A stretch of 64,000 nucleotides of DNA from Aquarana catesbeiana (Eukaryota > Chordata > Amphibia > Anura > Ranidae): assembly GCF_042186555.1 (NCBI RefSeq), contig NC_133326.1, forward strand, positions 494,411,232 through 494,475,231, written 5' to 3'. The translations under genes and the position numbers were made by a program. This document shows positions 46,158 through 57,900 of the stretch, piece after piece; the stretch's first letter is position 1; the number at the start of each line of letters is the position of its first letter. The notes under the pieces were generated by a model. That model was not told the origin of the DNA, did no database searches, and saw only the letters and a program-made list of their open reading frames with translations.

Positions 46158-47404
46158 ACCTCACTTTCATGTGATTAAACCGTATGTTGAGCGGTTGGGA
46201 GAAGGGTAGACCAGGAGCTCTCAAAAAACACCTCCTCACTCGGCCATCGCTAAGCCACGCCCCCATCTGCAATAGTTTTAGTAGTATTTAGTGGACTAAT
46301 ATTTCCAGTACATTTTAGTCGACTAAAATCGAATGGGTTTAGTTAAATTGTAATGCATTATTTAAGCATTTCTCTACAATTTCCAAACTCATTATATACT
46401 CCTGGAGTGAAACATATAATATGTTATTATTGAACATGCGCTATTGACACAGATTTAGTCGTTATATAACGTCTTTAAGGTAAACCAAGTTTCGTTACAA
46501 GTATAATGTGAAAAAAAAAAAAAACTCTGTGTGATGATGCCACCATACAGTGCACATTAACATTAATTTGTCCACTTTCAGAAAATATATTTGGGGGGGT
46601 TTATGTAATCTTCAGGCCTAAAATGTTTTTTAAATCATGCGTGCAAAAACAGCTCTGGCAGCAAAAGGGTTAATCCTGCACAGATCAGGCAGTGTACTGC
46701 TCTCCCGTATTGGACAAGCTGTGAAGCCTATTGACAAGGAACAGGTCTCCTTCAGTAGGCCTCTATATATCAACTATGAAGTGCGAGTCTGTCCACAGAC
46801 AATGGAGAGCCCACAGTCCTTGTAAGATCAGTATGGTCAGAGCACTCCGTCTTCCGGAACACACAGCCTTCACCTCAGAGGCAGTGTGTGAGGAGGCTAA
46901 CTACACAGCCCAGCTGCCGCCATCCTAATAGAACATCCCCCTTCAGGCTGCAGATAACAGCCATTGATGGTCTAACCATTCGCTCGGACTGCTTCCTTCC
47001 TACAAATGCAGGGCATCCAACGGAAGCAGGCGAGGCTCCGTGGAAACCGTAAGTTCCAAGGGTAAACATCCCTGCCTCACATTTTCATTTAGTTTGTTAA
47101 CGAAAACTAGAGGTGCACCGAAATTTTAGCAGCCTAAAATTATCAGACAAAAACAGTGTTTTTTCATTCGGCCGATAGCATAAAACAGCTGATATCAAAA
47201 GGGGGCGGGGTCCGACCCGGGTGCCGCCCATTCCCTTCTCCTCCCCTCCCTACTCGCCGCGATCTCCGAATGTCACGGAGCTGAATTGTCTGGGCCGTAG
47301 TAACAATGTGACGTGATCACAGGAGGCGGGACATTGTTACTGCGGCCCGGGCAATTCAAACCCTGCTCCATGACACACGGAGATCGCCAATCTGATACGG
47401 GCAC

Positions 47405-48105
47405 AGATATGATAGACACTGCTGAGGCTGCTGGGCACAGGCAGGCTGCATATGATGGACACTGGTGAGGCTGTTGGGCACCGGTAGGCTGCATATGACG
47501 GCACTGGTGAGGCTACTGGGCACAGGCAGGCTGCACATGATGGGCACTGGTGAGGCTGCTGGACACTGGTAGGCTGCATATGACGGGCACTGGTGAGGCT
47601 GCTGGGCACAGGCAGGCTGCATATGACAGGCACTGGTGAGGCTGCTCGGCACAGGCAGGCTACATAAGACGGGCACTGGTGAGGCTGCTGGGCACCGGTA
47701 GGCTGCATATGATGGGCACTGGTAAGGCTGCTGGGTACTGATAGGCTGCATATGACGGGCACTGGTGAGCTGCTGGGCACAGGCAGGCTGCATATGACGG
47801 GCACTGGTGAGGCTGCTGGGCACAGACAGGCTGCATATGACGGCCACTGGTGAAGCTGTTCGGCACAGGCAGGCTACATACGACAGGCACTGGTGAGGCT
47901 GCTGGGCACCGGTAGGCTGCATATGACAAGCCTTGGTGAGGCTGCATATGATGGGCACTGGTGAGGCTGCTGGGCACTGATAGGCTGCATATGACGGGCA
48001 CTGGTGAGGCTGCTGGGCACAGGCAGGCTGCATATGATGGGCACTGGTGAGGCTGCTGGGCACAAGCAGGCTGCATTTGATGGACACTGGTGAGGCTGCA
48101 TCGAT
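47405..48105. repeat. Minisatellite, composite 55-60-bp unit
   Basis: About twelve units of GGGCACTGGTGAGGCTGCTG plus GGCACAGGCAGGCTGCATAT with GACG/GATG linkers. The minus-strand ORFs across it (up to 253 codons) are repeat artefacts. Confidence 0.95.
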
Positions 48106-48220
48106 CTCTTGTATCATGTCTGCAGTCTCTGACCATCTCCTGTATCATGTCTGAAGTCTCTGACCATCTTTTGTATCATGTCTGCAGTCTCTGACCATCT
48201 TCTGTATCATATCTGCTAGA
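48100..48220. repeat. Short tandem array, 33-bp unit
   Basis: Four units of the type CTCTGACCATCTCCTGTATC followed by ATGTCTGCAGT. Confidence 0.85.
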
Positions 48221-49378
48221 GGTGCATTGAATGGAAATTTTGCTAATACTATTAGCAACGTGTTTAAGTAAGAGATTGCAGACATGATACAAGAGATGGT
48301 TAGAGACTGCAGACTGCATTTTTCTTGACCTTTCTTGCACTAAATGTGCCAATAATGGCAAACAATAAATTCATATTAATTTAAATTAATGATATTAATT
48401 AAAAAGTTGAATGCAATTATATATAAAAATATTTTTTTTAAAACTGTCTTTTTCGGTATCGGTTTTCGGCCTAGTGCATCCTTCATTTTCGCTATCGGTT
48501 TCGGCACCAAAATTTCCATTTGGTGCACCCCTAACGAAAACAGAATTGATTTTCGGCATTGGACAAAAATGTGGTGTACTTTTCGTCTCATTCACTGTAA
48601 AAATACTGCTGATGAAAATTTGGACAGAAATGTTTTCGTTGATGAAATTAACACTGCTCAGGAGGGCAAGAAATTACAATGGGCAGGCGCACACACATGA
48701 AATTGACTCTCATGGTGACTGCAGTGTAGTCGTAGATATCTGTAGCACAGATAATGATGACACCTCACGACACGTCCCCTCCTGAGTCACAGTGAGTCTC
48801 TCTCAATGCCAGGTGGTACCTTCAGTCTACTCCAGTCCAAACAGCACTAACAGTCCTGACAGTCAGTCTTGCCTTGCTCCAGTCCCACAGACCTGCACAC
48901 GAGGCTCTATGACACCATGACATCACATGACACTCAGGCACCACCTCCGCCAGACCTGCCCTCAAACACTGTAGCAAGCACTTGGATGGTCTTGGCTGGC
49001 CCCAGAACAGAACTTCACACGCTCACATCTGAGCCGAGAGTCACAGCCATGTTTTTTTACTGGCTAACTTTTCCTGTCGCTGGCATTTACTGGTGGGGGG
49101 AAAGTGCCCGTTTTTTTACTGACTGGTAATAAAAATACAGACGGTTGGCAACACTGGGCTGGAGGGTCCCTTTAGCTCGGGGAGAGTAGGCTAAAAGGAT
49201 AAGTATACAGCAATCCTTTAACTCAAAATAATAATGCGATTTGGTAATGCTGTTTGCCTTATTTTACAGAGATCCTCATAAGTATAATTTCAGATATGAG
49301 TTGAGTCGAGCACGATTCATTTTTTAATAGCTGGAAGAACTGTGTACGTGTATTTTTACAAGCTTTTTCATACTTGAC

Positions 49379-49560
49379 TATGGTGGAGATTTACTAAAAC
49401 TGGGGCACTCAAAATCTGGTGCAGCTCTGCAAAGAAACCAATCAGCTTTTAACTTCAGCTTGTTCAGTTAAGCTTTGGCAATAAAACCTGAAAGCTGATT
49501 GGTTTCTATGCAGAGCTACACCAGATTTTGCACGCTCCAGTTTTAGTAAATCTCCCCATA
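49379..49560. repeat. Foldback (palindromic) MITE
   Basis: About 182 bp that is one large inverted repeat: TATGGTGGAGATTTACTAAA at the left, its complement TTTAGTAAATCTCCCCATA at the right, with AACCAATCAGCTTT / AAGCTGATTGGTTT in the middle. A second copy is at 50985-51847. Confidence 0.85.
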
Positions 49561-49984
49561 TAGGTTGTTAAAGACAGTTAAGGAATAATGGTTTGTATAT
49601 GCTATTACGGATATCCAAAATAATGATTTATACCAGAACAATAGGAGAATGTAAACTGTTTGTTCCATGTACATATTATAGCCATTCTCTTTGAAGAGAA
49701 ATGCAGTGATATCAAGGCCGTGAAATAGACTGAACTAAGCTTCACTGAATATTACTAAAATAATCCATAAACTTTATTTCTTGGATTCCTGTGACCTTGT
49801 GTGCATGTATTGTAGCATGGTAGAATTCAAGATAAGCTCTCTGTAAACAGCAATTCCAGGCAACAAGAGAAATCAATCAGTGACCTACTAATTTTATCTA
49901 GCAAATACCACAGCTGTGCTAAAGTCAAACAAGGGGTGTATTTGAAAAGTAAAAGTATAGCTGTACTGCAGCCATACTTCTGCT
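49561..49984. other. Intron sequence, nothing recognised
   Basis: No coding or repeat feature identified. Confidence 0.4.
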
Positions 49985-49988
49985 TTAA

Positions 49989-50690
49989 CCACTTGAGTAC
50001 TAGCCTGTGTAAACCCCTTTATTACCGGACCTTTTTTTAGTTTTCAGCACTGTGACAGTTTGACTGACAAATACTCATTCAACATGGACTCTAAATTAAT
50101 TTTATATCATTTTGTGAGACAGAAAGAACTTTCTTTTGGTAGCATTTAATAACCACTGTGTTTTTTATTTTTTACTATATAAAAGGAAAAGAGACCTTAT
50201 ATCATGCAAAGACGTAATGTATCGTATTTCTTAAAGCCCTATAGGCCCCCCCAAATTGTTTTGTTGAGGACACAGTGTATACAGTGCAACAGCCAGACTG
50301 CAGGGGTCAGGACTACTTATTTTTGCAGTGTCATTTATAAACAGCGCTCCAGAATTAGACGTCCATCTCCATGTTGTCTGTTTACAATATGGTAGTAGGT
50401 GGTTAAAAAATGCACATTTCTGTCCATTTCTTATTTTTGCAGTGTCATTTATAAACATCACTTCATCTCCCTGTTGTCCGTTTACAATATGGTGGTAGGT
50501 GGTTAAAAAAATGCTTCCCACATTCACTGAGACAGGAAGTTACAGAAAGTGATAATACCTAAACAGGGGGTCTAACCCCTCCCCATTTTACTGAAAAAAG
50601 GTTCTAATCCCTTCATACACTGTCCAAAACATTTTGGCTAGAAATGAGCATTTAATAGTCAGTTTTGACCGGTTGCGACCTTTAACATTT
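49989..50690. repeat. TTAA element fragment (CCACTTGAGTACTAGCC end)
   Basis: Left end follows TTAA at 49985-49988 and matches the start of the elements at 58775 and 23098 (CCACTTG...). No matching right end was found. Inside, a unit of about 100 bp is present twice (50317-50411 and 50429-50513), each with TTTTTGCAGTGTCATTTATA and ending in TAGGTGGTTAAAAAATG. Confidence 0.55.
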
Positions 50691-50984
50691 AACTTGAGAC
50701 CTTATACTCACCTTGCCCCTCCTTCCTTCAGTGTTTTGGGGTATAAAGGAGCATGGGGCTTTCTCTGTAACAATGTTTGGCCTTAGCAGCCAATCACTAA
50801 GCCTGAACACTGTCACATGATCAAGGGAGTGGCTTCACCACTTCCCCTAGTCACTGACACCAATGAATTCAGTGACACTACAATGAAAGAAAGAGTGGTG
50901 AGGGACTGCAGGCAAAGTGAGTATACAGGGATGGGGTGCTTTGTAGAAACCATTTCACTTTACCCTGCATGGGAAAAGTGTCCT

Positions 50985-51847
50985 TGGGGAAGATGTACTA
51001 AAACTGGTGCAGCTGTGCATAGAAACCAAATCAAATCCTAACTTCTGCTTATTCAATTAGGCTTTGTAAAGTTTGGGGGTTGTTTAGCTCAAGTGTAGCA
51101 CCCATTAGCAAGAACAGTCCACACAAATGATTCCTTTTCAGGGTTTTTTGGCCCACTTTTATTAAAGAAAATCAAACAATGTTCCAGCAAAAGTGGTTTC
51201 CCTTGCAGGGGGTTTTCACGGCCAGCAACAAATAAAAGGATATTCTGTCTCCTGGCTTACATATGCAGCATTGCAAACAAAAATACCGAGCCACCTGGCT
51301 CTCTTCAGCAGCAGATGCACCACTGTTCAGGCTCCCACACGGAGCTCTCCTGACTACTGTCAGCAACCTCAGACTCAGGTCTCTGGCTTTCACCTTGCAG
51401 CCTGCACTCCCCTCCCTGGATACTTCAGTGCACACCTGCACTCTCTGGGTTCTCCCTTGCAAACCTGGACTCATCAGGAGGGTGGAGCCCAGAACCCTGG
51501 TCCTGACTCTACTATCAGGCCCACACACACCTGAACAATCAGTGCACTGGTGAGTCTCAAAACCCGGACACAGGACTGGGGATTTCATCCCACCCAGATC
51601 TCTAAGAAATCCCCGGGCTCCAGGTCCCAAAGTGGACTTTAGTAAATGAGGAAACTGAAAAGCCAGTTTCCTCCCAAACAAGCAAATACCCTGGAGGCCC
51701 TCAACCTGCCTGGTTGAAAATCCTGTATTCATACACTGGTGGGGTACCTCACTACCACAGCTTTGACAATAAAACCTAGAAGCCGATTGGTTACTATGCA
51801 GAGCTGTACCAGATTCCGTGTGCACCGGTTTTCGTAAATCTCCCCCA
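50985..51847. repeat. Foldback MITE, split by a solo LTR
   Basis: Halves 50985-51064 and 51760-51847 together form the same palindromic MITE as 49379-49560 (AGATGTACTAAAACTGG and CCGGTTTTCGTAAATCT ends). Confidence 0.8.
51065..51759 (-). mobile_element. Solo LTR
   Basis: 695 bp starting TG and ending CA, flanked by GCTT on both sides (51061-51064 and 51760-51763). Minus orientation is suggested by AATAAA (reverse complement of the TTTATT at about 51157). No internal retroviral region. Inferred to be left by LTR-LTR recombination of an LTR retrotransposon; the family is unknown. The 244-codon ORF across it is not retained as a gene. Confidence 0.65.
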
Positions 51848-52290
51848 TTGTCTCCTAAACGGACATATTTTCTTTTGTTTTGGACAGAGAAGGGAAGAGA
51901 TAACATTTATCAAGGTCTTTATTTGGGTTTGTGACTCCATTTGTAATGTTTTCCCCTCACTCACCCCTTCTGTGACCCCAAAAGAAGACATAATGCCAGC
52001 AGCTATTACAAGGACAGAAAGACATTGACAGCAATACAATCCAGGATTTCTAACTCCTGCCCACTCTTCTGTGGGGAAATGTGCAAATTTGTGTTTCGTG
52101 GTTAAACATTTCTCATCACTTCTGAGACAGAACAGGGAAATCAATAGGGAAGCAGATGACAATAAAACCCGACAGAGGCTCTAACCCTCCCCACTCTAAA
52201 AAACAAAATGAACAGTTTTGGTTGGAGTTGTGCTTCAAGGGGTTGTTCTGCTTTGCCTGTAGACTGAACTGTTCCCCTTTAATAGAAACC
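51848..52290. repeat. Divergent MITE related to 14836-15244
   Basis: Shares, in order, TTTTCTTTTGTTTTGGACAG near the left and CTCTAACCCTCCCCACTCTA-type sequence followed by an A-rich/GTTTTGG end at the right with the 14836-15244 MITE. Its left TTAA is not identifiable. Confidence 0.5.
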
Positions 52291-52709
52291 CATACTGAGA
52301 AAAGTATGTAGGCTGCCATTGCAGACCCTTGTTATGTTAAATTTTGGTTTCCCCGGATGTTATCTAATGGCTTCAATACTTTGATTCACTGAACTGTTAC
52401 AAGTATGCAGATCTTCTGACTTTATTCTAATTTTCATGATCTGCATGCTGTTTCCAAGGCTCGCTGCTCGCTAACTGTTCACTGGCTGGCTCAGCCAGAA
52501 TTAGCATTCTCAGAAGCAGGTCAGGGATGGCGGTCCCAACATTTCTCTAGGCACAATTTCCTTTAGCTTATTAATAAATAAAAGATTAAGGCTAAATGCC
52601 CTTCAGGGCTCATGTTTTCATGTTCAAACTCACCCAGAGATCATTTTTATTGTGGGAATCCTGGCTCTTTTATAATGTTTGAAAACACCACAGATAACTT
52701 ACATTTCCT
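52291..52709. other. Intron sequence, nothing recognised
   Basis: No repeat edge or coding block was recognised. Confidence 0.4.
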
Positions 52710-52860
52710 TTTAAAGTGGTTGTAAACCTCTGACATGACATATGAACAAAGCATATCCATCTATAGCAGCTTTTTGCAACCAGGGTGCATTCGGATTCCT
52801 TCAGGGGTGCCTTGGCAGAACTGTATACAAAATTGTATAAATTGTAATTGGGTGGATGAA
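52710..52860. repeat. MITE remnant joined to hAT-like remnant
   Basis: 52710-52769 copies the first 57 bp of the MITE at 15245 (TTTAAAGTGGTTGTAAACC, ATGAACAAAGCATATCC). From 52770 the sequence CAGCTTTTTGCAACCAGGGT resembles a hAT left end; no right end was seen. Confidence 0.5.
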
Positions 52861-52866
52861 GCCTAA

Positions 52867-53221
52867 GACCCCTTTACCACTGGGGCCGTGGCCGCTTTAG
52901 GGCTAAAGCAACGCTTTTCAGCCACTAACGGCGCTTTTAACCCCAAAAAGGGGTTAAAAACTCCCATTTTGTAGCGCTTTCAAATAGCTTTTAAGGCGCT
53001 TTGAAAGCGCTGCCCATTCATTCCAATGGGCAGGGGCGTTTTGAGAGCGCTGTATACAGCACTCCAAACCCGCCCTAAGATGCTGCTTGCAGGACTTTTT
53101 TTCCCGTCTGCCTTAGTGTGTAAAGTAACACTGGAAAGTATAAGAGGTGGTTTTCAGGCACTTAGCTGGGGCTATTTCCAGCGCTAAAGCGCGAGAAAAC
53201 CGCCCCAGTGTGAAAGGGGTC
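52867..53221. mobile_element. Harbinger-like MITE
   Basis: 355 bp, ends GACCCCTTTACCACTGGGGC and (inverted) GACCCCTTTCACACTGGGGC, with a 3-bp TAA on both sides (52864-52866, 53222-53224). TWA duplications are typical of PIF/Harbinger. GC-rich interior with repeated GCGCTTT motifs. Related GC-rich blocks interrupt the Tc1 at 30489-32112. Confidence 0.75.
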
Positions 53222-53362
53222 TAAATGTTAGTTACACAAAGCCACAGGTTATCATTGTGCTCCACTACAACCATTCAGCCACTGGCATCCTAACAACCAA
53301 TAACATCAGCAATTGATACAGTAGGGAGGTCATCAGACTCCTTCACAGCATCCATCTCCTAC

Positions 53363-54916
53363 CAGCATTGCCAACCATCAGTATTTTTACTGGGAGCCAG
53401 TAAAAAAAAAAAGGCATTTTTCTCCTGCCCCTTACAGGAAAAGGTTGTCAGTTAAAAATATGGCTGGGGTGCTCGGCTAGGAACTGGGCATGCGCAAATC
53501 TGGTCCAGAGCTGACCGAGACCATCCAACTGCCTGCTACAGTGTGTTCGGGCGGCACCGGCAAAGGGGGCGGTGCCTGAGCGTGACGTGTGATGTCATGG
53601 TGCAAGGGAGCCAAGCGGAGCCTCATGTGCTGGTCTGAAGGATCGGAGCAAGGCAAGCCAGGAGCAGGACAGTCAGTGCTGTTTGGACTGGAGTCAGTCT
53701 GGAGTAAGACTGACTCAGGAGCGGACGTGTCATGTCAGTAAGGTGAGAAAAAAATTTCAGGGGAAGGCTCCCACGGAGAAGAGACACAGGCGAACCATGC
53801 TGCTTAATAAGGGATAAATTTTATTAGAAAAATACATTTAATACAAAAAGAGCCAAGACCAGGTACCCACCACCAACACCAAGATCAAATTAAAAATAGA
53901 CAACGTTGTCTGTTTAAGAGCAGCTGCATCACGCTTCAATCATGCATGCACACACCTGTAACAAGGCTATTGTTAATGGGATTAAATAATATTTGTGGAT
54001 CAGACTAATGGTTTCAGTGACATGCACCATACATGACAAAGTCCGTCCAGTCACTGTATTTAAATAGAAACCCTTTTAACAAAAGACCCCTGTTTGAAGG
54101 GTAGTTGATTGAGTCAAGTTGCTTGTTCCACAGAGACAGCCTTAATTAGAGTTGTAACAAGACATAGCTGTCAGTGTGGAGAGATGATTATAGTCCACAG
54201 TTAGTATCCAGTCCAAAGACACAGAAATACAGTTTCCCAGAATGGGATTGCATGTATTCACAGGGTCTAACTGTTGGAGAAACAATAGCTCCAAGACGTT
54301 GTTTATGAAGTTGGCTAAGACTGGCTGAGAAGTAACAAAAAGCAGGATGCAAAGTAAAAGGAGGCAGTTAAAGGACCTATGATCCGCTCACCCGACCATT
54401 CATGGAGCGATATAATCACAGTCATGTACTATCTTTCTCCGGTCCGGGGGGCTGTATGTGCCGTCCTGTATGCTCCGTTTGTTGAGCGGGGTCCGTGGGG
54501 CTCCAGTGAGCAGTTTGCTGTCAGCACTATGTAAGAGTCAAGTCTGTTTTTAATATGGTGTTGGTGGTGGGTACCTGGTCTTGGCTCTTTTTGTGTTAAA
54601 TATATTTTTCTAATAAAATGTATCCCTTATTAAGCAGCATGGTCCGCCTGTGTCTCTTCTCAGTGGGAGCCTTCCCCTGAATTCTCTTTTCTTTCTATAG
54701 TATTCTAGGCACAGAGACTGCACTTATTATTATTGGTGAGCCTGCAAATTTTGGGACATCACACAGGTATATTGAACACCCAAGTGTTGTGTTTACTAAT
54801 AGTGAGTATTGATCTCCAGCCAATTTTTCTATGTCAGTAAGGTGTCATCATCATCTGAGCTGCTGTACACTGCTGTCAGTGCCACTGTAAATCAATTTCA
54901 TGCGTGTGCCTGCCCA
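53363..54916. mobile_element. Second copy of the nest's outer hAT, interrupted
   Basis: Left end CAGCATTGCCAACCATCAG with subterminal TATTTTTACTGG matches (inverted) the right end of 38122-49156; homology (TGCTGTTTGGACTGGAGT, GTGCCTGCCCA) runs to 54916. It is interrupted by the 53746-54830 insertion and cut off by the 3' end of L1-D. Confidence 0.75.
53746..54830. mobile_element. Insertion with long inverted arms and 14-bp target duplication
   Basis: 1,085 bp flanked by ATGTCAGTAAGGTG (53732-53745 and 54831-54844). Arms of about 125-140 bp (from 53758; ending at 54679) are inverted copies of each other and contain GGTACCCACCACCAACACC and AATAAGGGATAAAT-type sequence. The spacer is about 650 bp, and 150 bp of unique sequence lies outside the right arm. 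No ORF of note. A long target duplication with asymmetric inverted repeats is compatible with a Penelope-like insertion, but no core domain supports that. Confidence 0.65.
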
Positions 54917-57900
54917 TTTTTTTTTTTCCATTAGGATTTTTGAGTTTCAACACATACAATATTGTATAGACTTAAAATTTACACAGTATCCATGGGTCCA
55001 AAGTAGCAGGTTGGCATTGAACACCTTACTATCTTATATGAAGAGGTGATACATTTCCTACTACACTCACATATACAGTATAATACAATGTATCACATGG
55101 TCTCAAAACAGTTTTGCAATATTTCTAGCATAAAGTATTTCCCCCCTTGTGCCCAGGTCTAAATCCTATAGAATATGGAGTAGATCTAGACACAAGAATA
55201 CCTCGTAGGGGATAATAAAATAACATATAAACAAATAGATACCCAATGGTAACAACAAAAACAACAGTATAAAAAAAACAACAATATAAACAAAAACAAC
55301 ATTATAAAGTCCCCACCAGTCATATAAAAGCTCACCATGTCCTATTAGATTAGATTATTACGAGAGTATCAGGAGATTTTGTTTAGTTTATACACATTTA
55401 ACCATATTTCCCAGGAGTGATAAAACCTCTCTCTATTGCCATGACAGATAGCAAAGGAGCATTCATAAGAACATTGAAGTTTTACTCTGGATATAACCTC
55501 TTCAAGCGTGGGTGCTATATCTTTTTTCCAATGACACATTATACTTAGTCTAACTGCTATCAATATATGTAGAACCACTAGTCTCATATTAGATGGAAAA
55601 TTGTCTATGGAGAGTCCTAACAAAACTAGCTCCAGAGAGGGTTGGGTTATAATTCCAGAGATCGTTGAAATTAGTTTGAATATCGATTTCCTAAAGCTAG
55701 TGACCGATTTACTGCCATAATATATAAATTCAATTACCTGATTGCCGGCATTTACGTCAGCAGTCTTGTGAGAAATTTTTGTACATTTTGGATAATTGAA
55801 CCGGGGTCAGGTACCATCTATAAAAGATTTTCCCAATGTGAGACAGTGTGAGGCCCCAAGACTACATTTAATAGTCCGAATCCACTTTTGTTCCGTATAC
55901 AATTGTCCTAAATCTCTCTCCCATTTCAATATAGTGGATATGTGTTTTTTGGAAATTCCTGTTGAAGTATAGAGTAGAGACATGATATGCTCCCTGTATG
56001 TGCTAGATCTTTATTATAAATGTCCCATAATTGTTTATCTATGGATATGGTGTCAGAAGCCAATGCCCTGAGTAGATTCAATCTGAGAAATTTTAAACAC
56101 ATCTCTACATTTAAGATCTTCAGGGATTTCTGCCCAAGTGCTAAATCCTTGGTCCACCCATGTTTTCACTGATAAACCTGGAATAAGGAATTCAAAAGTC
56201 TGCAGTGGGATATCTCTTATTGGTATTTGAATGTGTTATTTATTCATATCTAAGAGGTCCTTCCAAGCTGCTAAGGATGCAGATATAGAGGGGTGATCCT
56301 GTAGGTGAATTGATGGTTTAGTGGCTGATGCTATTAAGAGGGATTTGAGGTTCCTATTTTGTATCATAGCCTGTTCAATCAAGACCCATTGTTTTGTTGA
56401 GGCTGGATCAAACCATTCTTTAAGTTGGTCTAATAGTTTTGCCCTATAGTAATCTCTAATTATGGGGACTCCCATGCCGCCACTAGATTTATGTCTAACC
56501 AGAGTTGAAAAGGTGACTCGTGCTTTAGTACCTTTTCAAATAAATGATCAAAAGGGAGGCATTAAGTATATTAAAGAAAGAAGCTGGGATTAGTATAGGT
56601 ACTGTTCTAAATATATACAGGATTTTTGGTAAGATTACATTTTAAAGGTTGCAATGCGCCCCAATCAGGAAATTTCACATTTACTCAATTGAGAAAGTTC
56701 AACTTGCACAAAGCGCAATAACTTTTCTATAATTCGCTTTATAGAGGAGCTTGGATTTAGCAGTTAAATGAATCCCCAGGTATTGGATTGTATCCGCCTC
56801 CCAATTACAAGGAAATAATCTAGAATGGTCTTTTCTATTAAGGTTAATGGTAAGAGCTTGGCATTTGGAAACATTTATTTTGTAGTAGAATATTGCACCA
56901 AAGGCCTCAATTGTCGCGCATACCCCAGGCAGAGAAGATTCTAGGTGAGAAAACGTCAATACAACATCGGCAAAAAGGCCGATCTTATGGGATTTTCCAG
57001 CTACTGAGATGCCCATTATGGATTTAGAGGCTCTGATGGATTCGGCCAGTGGTTTCATCACCAGTGTAAAGATCAAGGGGAATAAGGAGCACCCTTGTCT
57101 TGTGCCGTTTGTAATGTTGAAGGTGTCAGATAGTACTGATGACGTAAAAACTTGTGCTGATAGGTTTGTATAAAGCGCCAAAACAGCAGAATGAATAAAA
57201 CCAATATTTCCAAATTTGGAAAATGTCGCCATTAGGTACACCAATGGACCCTATTGAAAGTCTTTTCAGCATCTAAGGCTAGAAAGGCTACTGGCATATT
57301 TTGGCTTTCAGCTAAGAGGAGCAGATTTAAAATTCTACGGGTACCATCAGGTGCCTGTTGACCTTTAACAAATCCCACTTGGTCAGAGGAAGACAATTAA
57401 AGTTGGTGTTACTTCCGCTATTCTATTTGCAAATAGTTTTGCATATAGCTTAAGATCCGTATTTAGGAGGGATTTGGCCGAAAATTTTGTGGGGTGTCAG
57501 GATCTTTCCCTGGACTGGGCAGCGTAACAATTAGGGCTCTAAGCATTTCATCAGGTTATGAACCAGAGGATCCTGCTTTGTTAAAAACTTCTAGTAAGTG
57601 TGGCACTAGGATGTCTCCAAAAGTTCAATAATATTCTGCTGAAAGACCGTCTGGGCCTGGAGATTTATTCAGCGCTAAAGTAGTGAGGACTTTCTTAATT
57701 TCAGCAGTAGTAAAGGGGGCACTGAAGCGTTCTAGTATCAATGGGGATATTGTGGGTAAATTTACTGAGTCTAGGAATGGAACGATCCCTTCTGTAGATG
57801 GTTGAGGGGTCTTTGGGTCAGAACTTAGATTATAGAGGGCACTGTAGTAATGTCTAAAAGTGTTTGCTATATCTTTAGGATGGTATACTTTAGAACCAGT

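Larger units (their letters stand above)
38454..46264 (-). mobile_element. L1-C: full-length L1-type LINE, nearly intact
   Basis: Minus orientation, flanked by a 15-bp target duplication ATCTGCAATAGTTTT (38439-38453 and 46265-46279). The poly-A tail appears as T-run at about 38451-38465. Length without the hAT insertion is about 7.2 kb. Sense order: short 5' UTR (46264-46158, beginning GGGGGCGTGGC), ORF1 46157-44976, 1.5-kb inter-ORF region with a long polypyrimidine tract (43525-43640), ORF2 43470-39052, and a 3' UTR with a second polypyrimidine tract (38740-38920). Both ORFs are uninterrupted apart from the hAT at 39659-40268, so this copy was recently active by LINE standards. Confidence 0.93.
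47108..48533. mobile_element. hAT element with minisatellite core
   Basis: 1,426 bp, ends TAGAGGTGCACCGAAATTTT and (inverted) TAGGGGTGCACCAAATGG. Perfect 8-bp duplication ACGAAAAC at 47100-47107 and 48534-48541. Contents: a long imperfect hairpin at 47276-47373 (GTAACAATGT / ACATTGTTAC core), a minisatellite (47405-48105), a second short array (48100-48220) and an inverted copy of that second unit at about 48276-48318. No transposase. Confidence 0.95.
38367..48656. mobile_element. Second-level DNA element (TTTAGTTTTAGTC family)
   Basis: Ends CAGTGTTAATTTTGGCAGC and (inverted) CAGTGTTAATTTCATCAACG. Flanks CGCAGTAG (38359-38366) and CTCAGGAG (48657-48664) agree at 6 of 8 bases, a possible decayed hAT duplication. 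Own sequence: 38367-38453, 46265-47107 and 48534-48656, about 1.05 kb. It is interrupted by L1-C and by a hAT element. A short diverged copy lies at 31189-31370. Confidence 0.75.
38122..49156. mobile_element. hAT element, outer shell of an 11-kb nest
   Basis: Ends CAGTGTTACCAATC and (inverted) CAGTGTTGCCAACCG, flanked by a perfect 8-bp duplication GGCTGGAG at 38114-38121 and 49157-49164. Its own sequence is only 38122-38366 and 48657-49156 (about 745 bp), with no transposase. Subterminal TTTTTACTGG repeats occur at both ends. A second copy is at 53363 onward. All else between is inserted. Confidence 0.9.

Noticed and set aside
47337..48148. Minus-strand ORFs up to 253 codons with repeated CPSYAACLCPAASPVP
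   Set aside because: They run through a minisatellite whose unit happens to lack stops in several frames; no start context, splice sites or domain.
51172..51906. 244-codon minus-strand ORF
   Set aside because: Crosses the edge of the solo LTR into the foldback MITE and shows no recognisable domain; a chance ORF.
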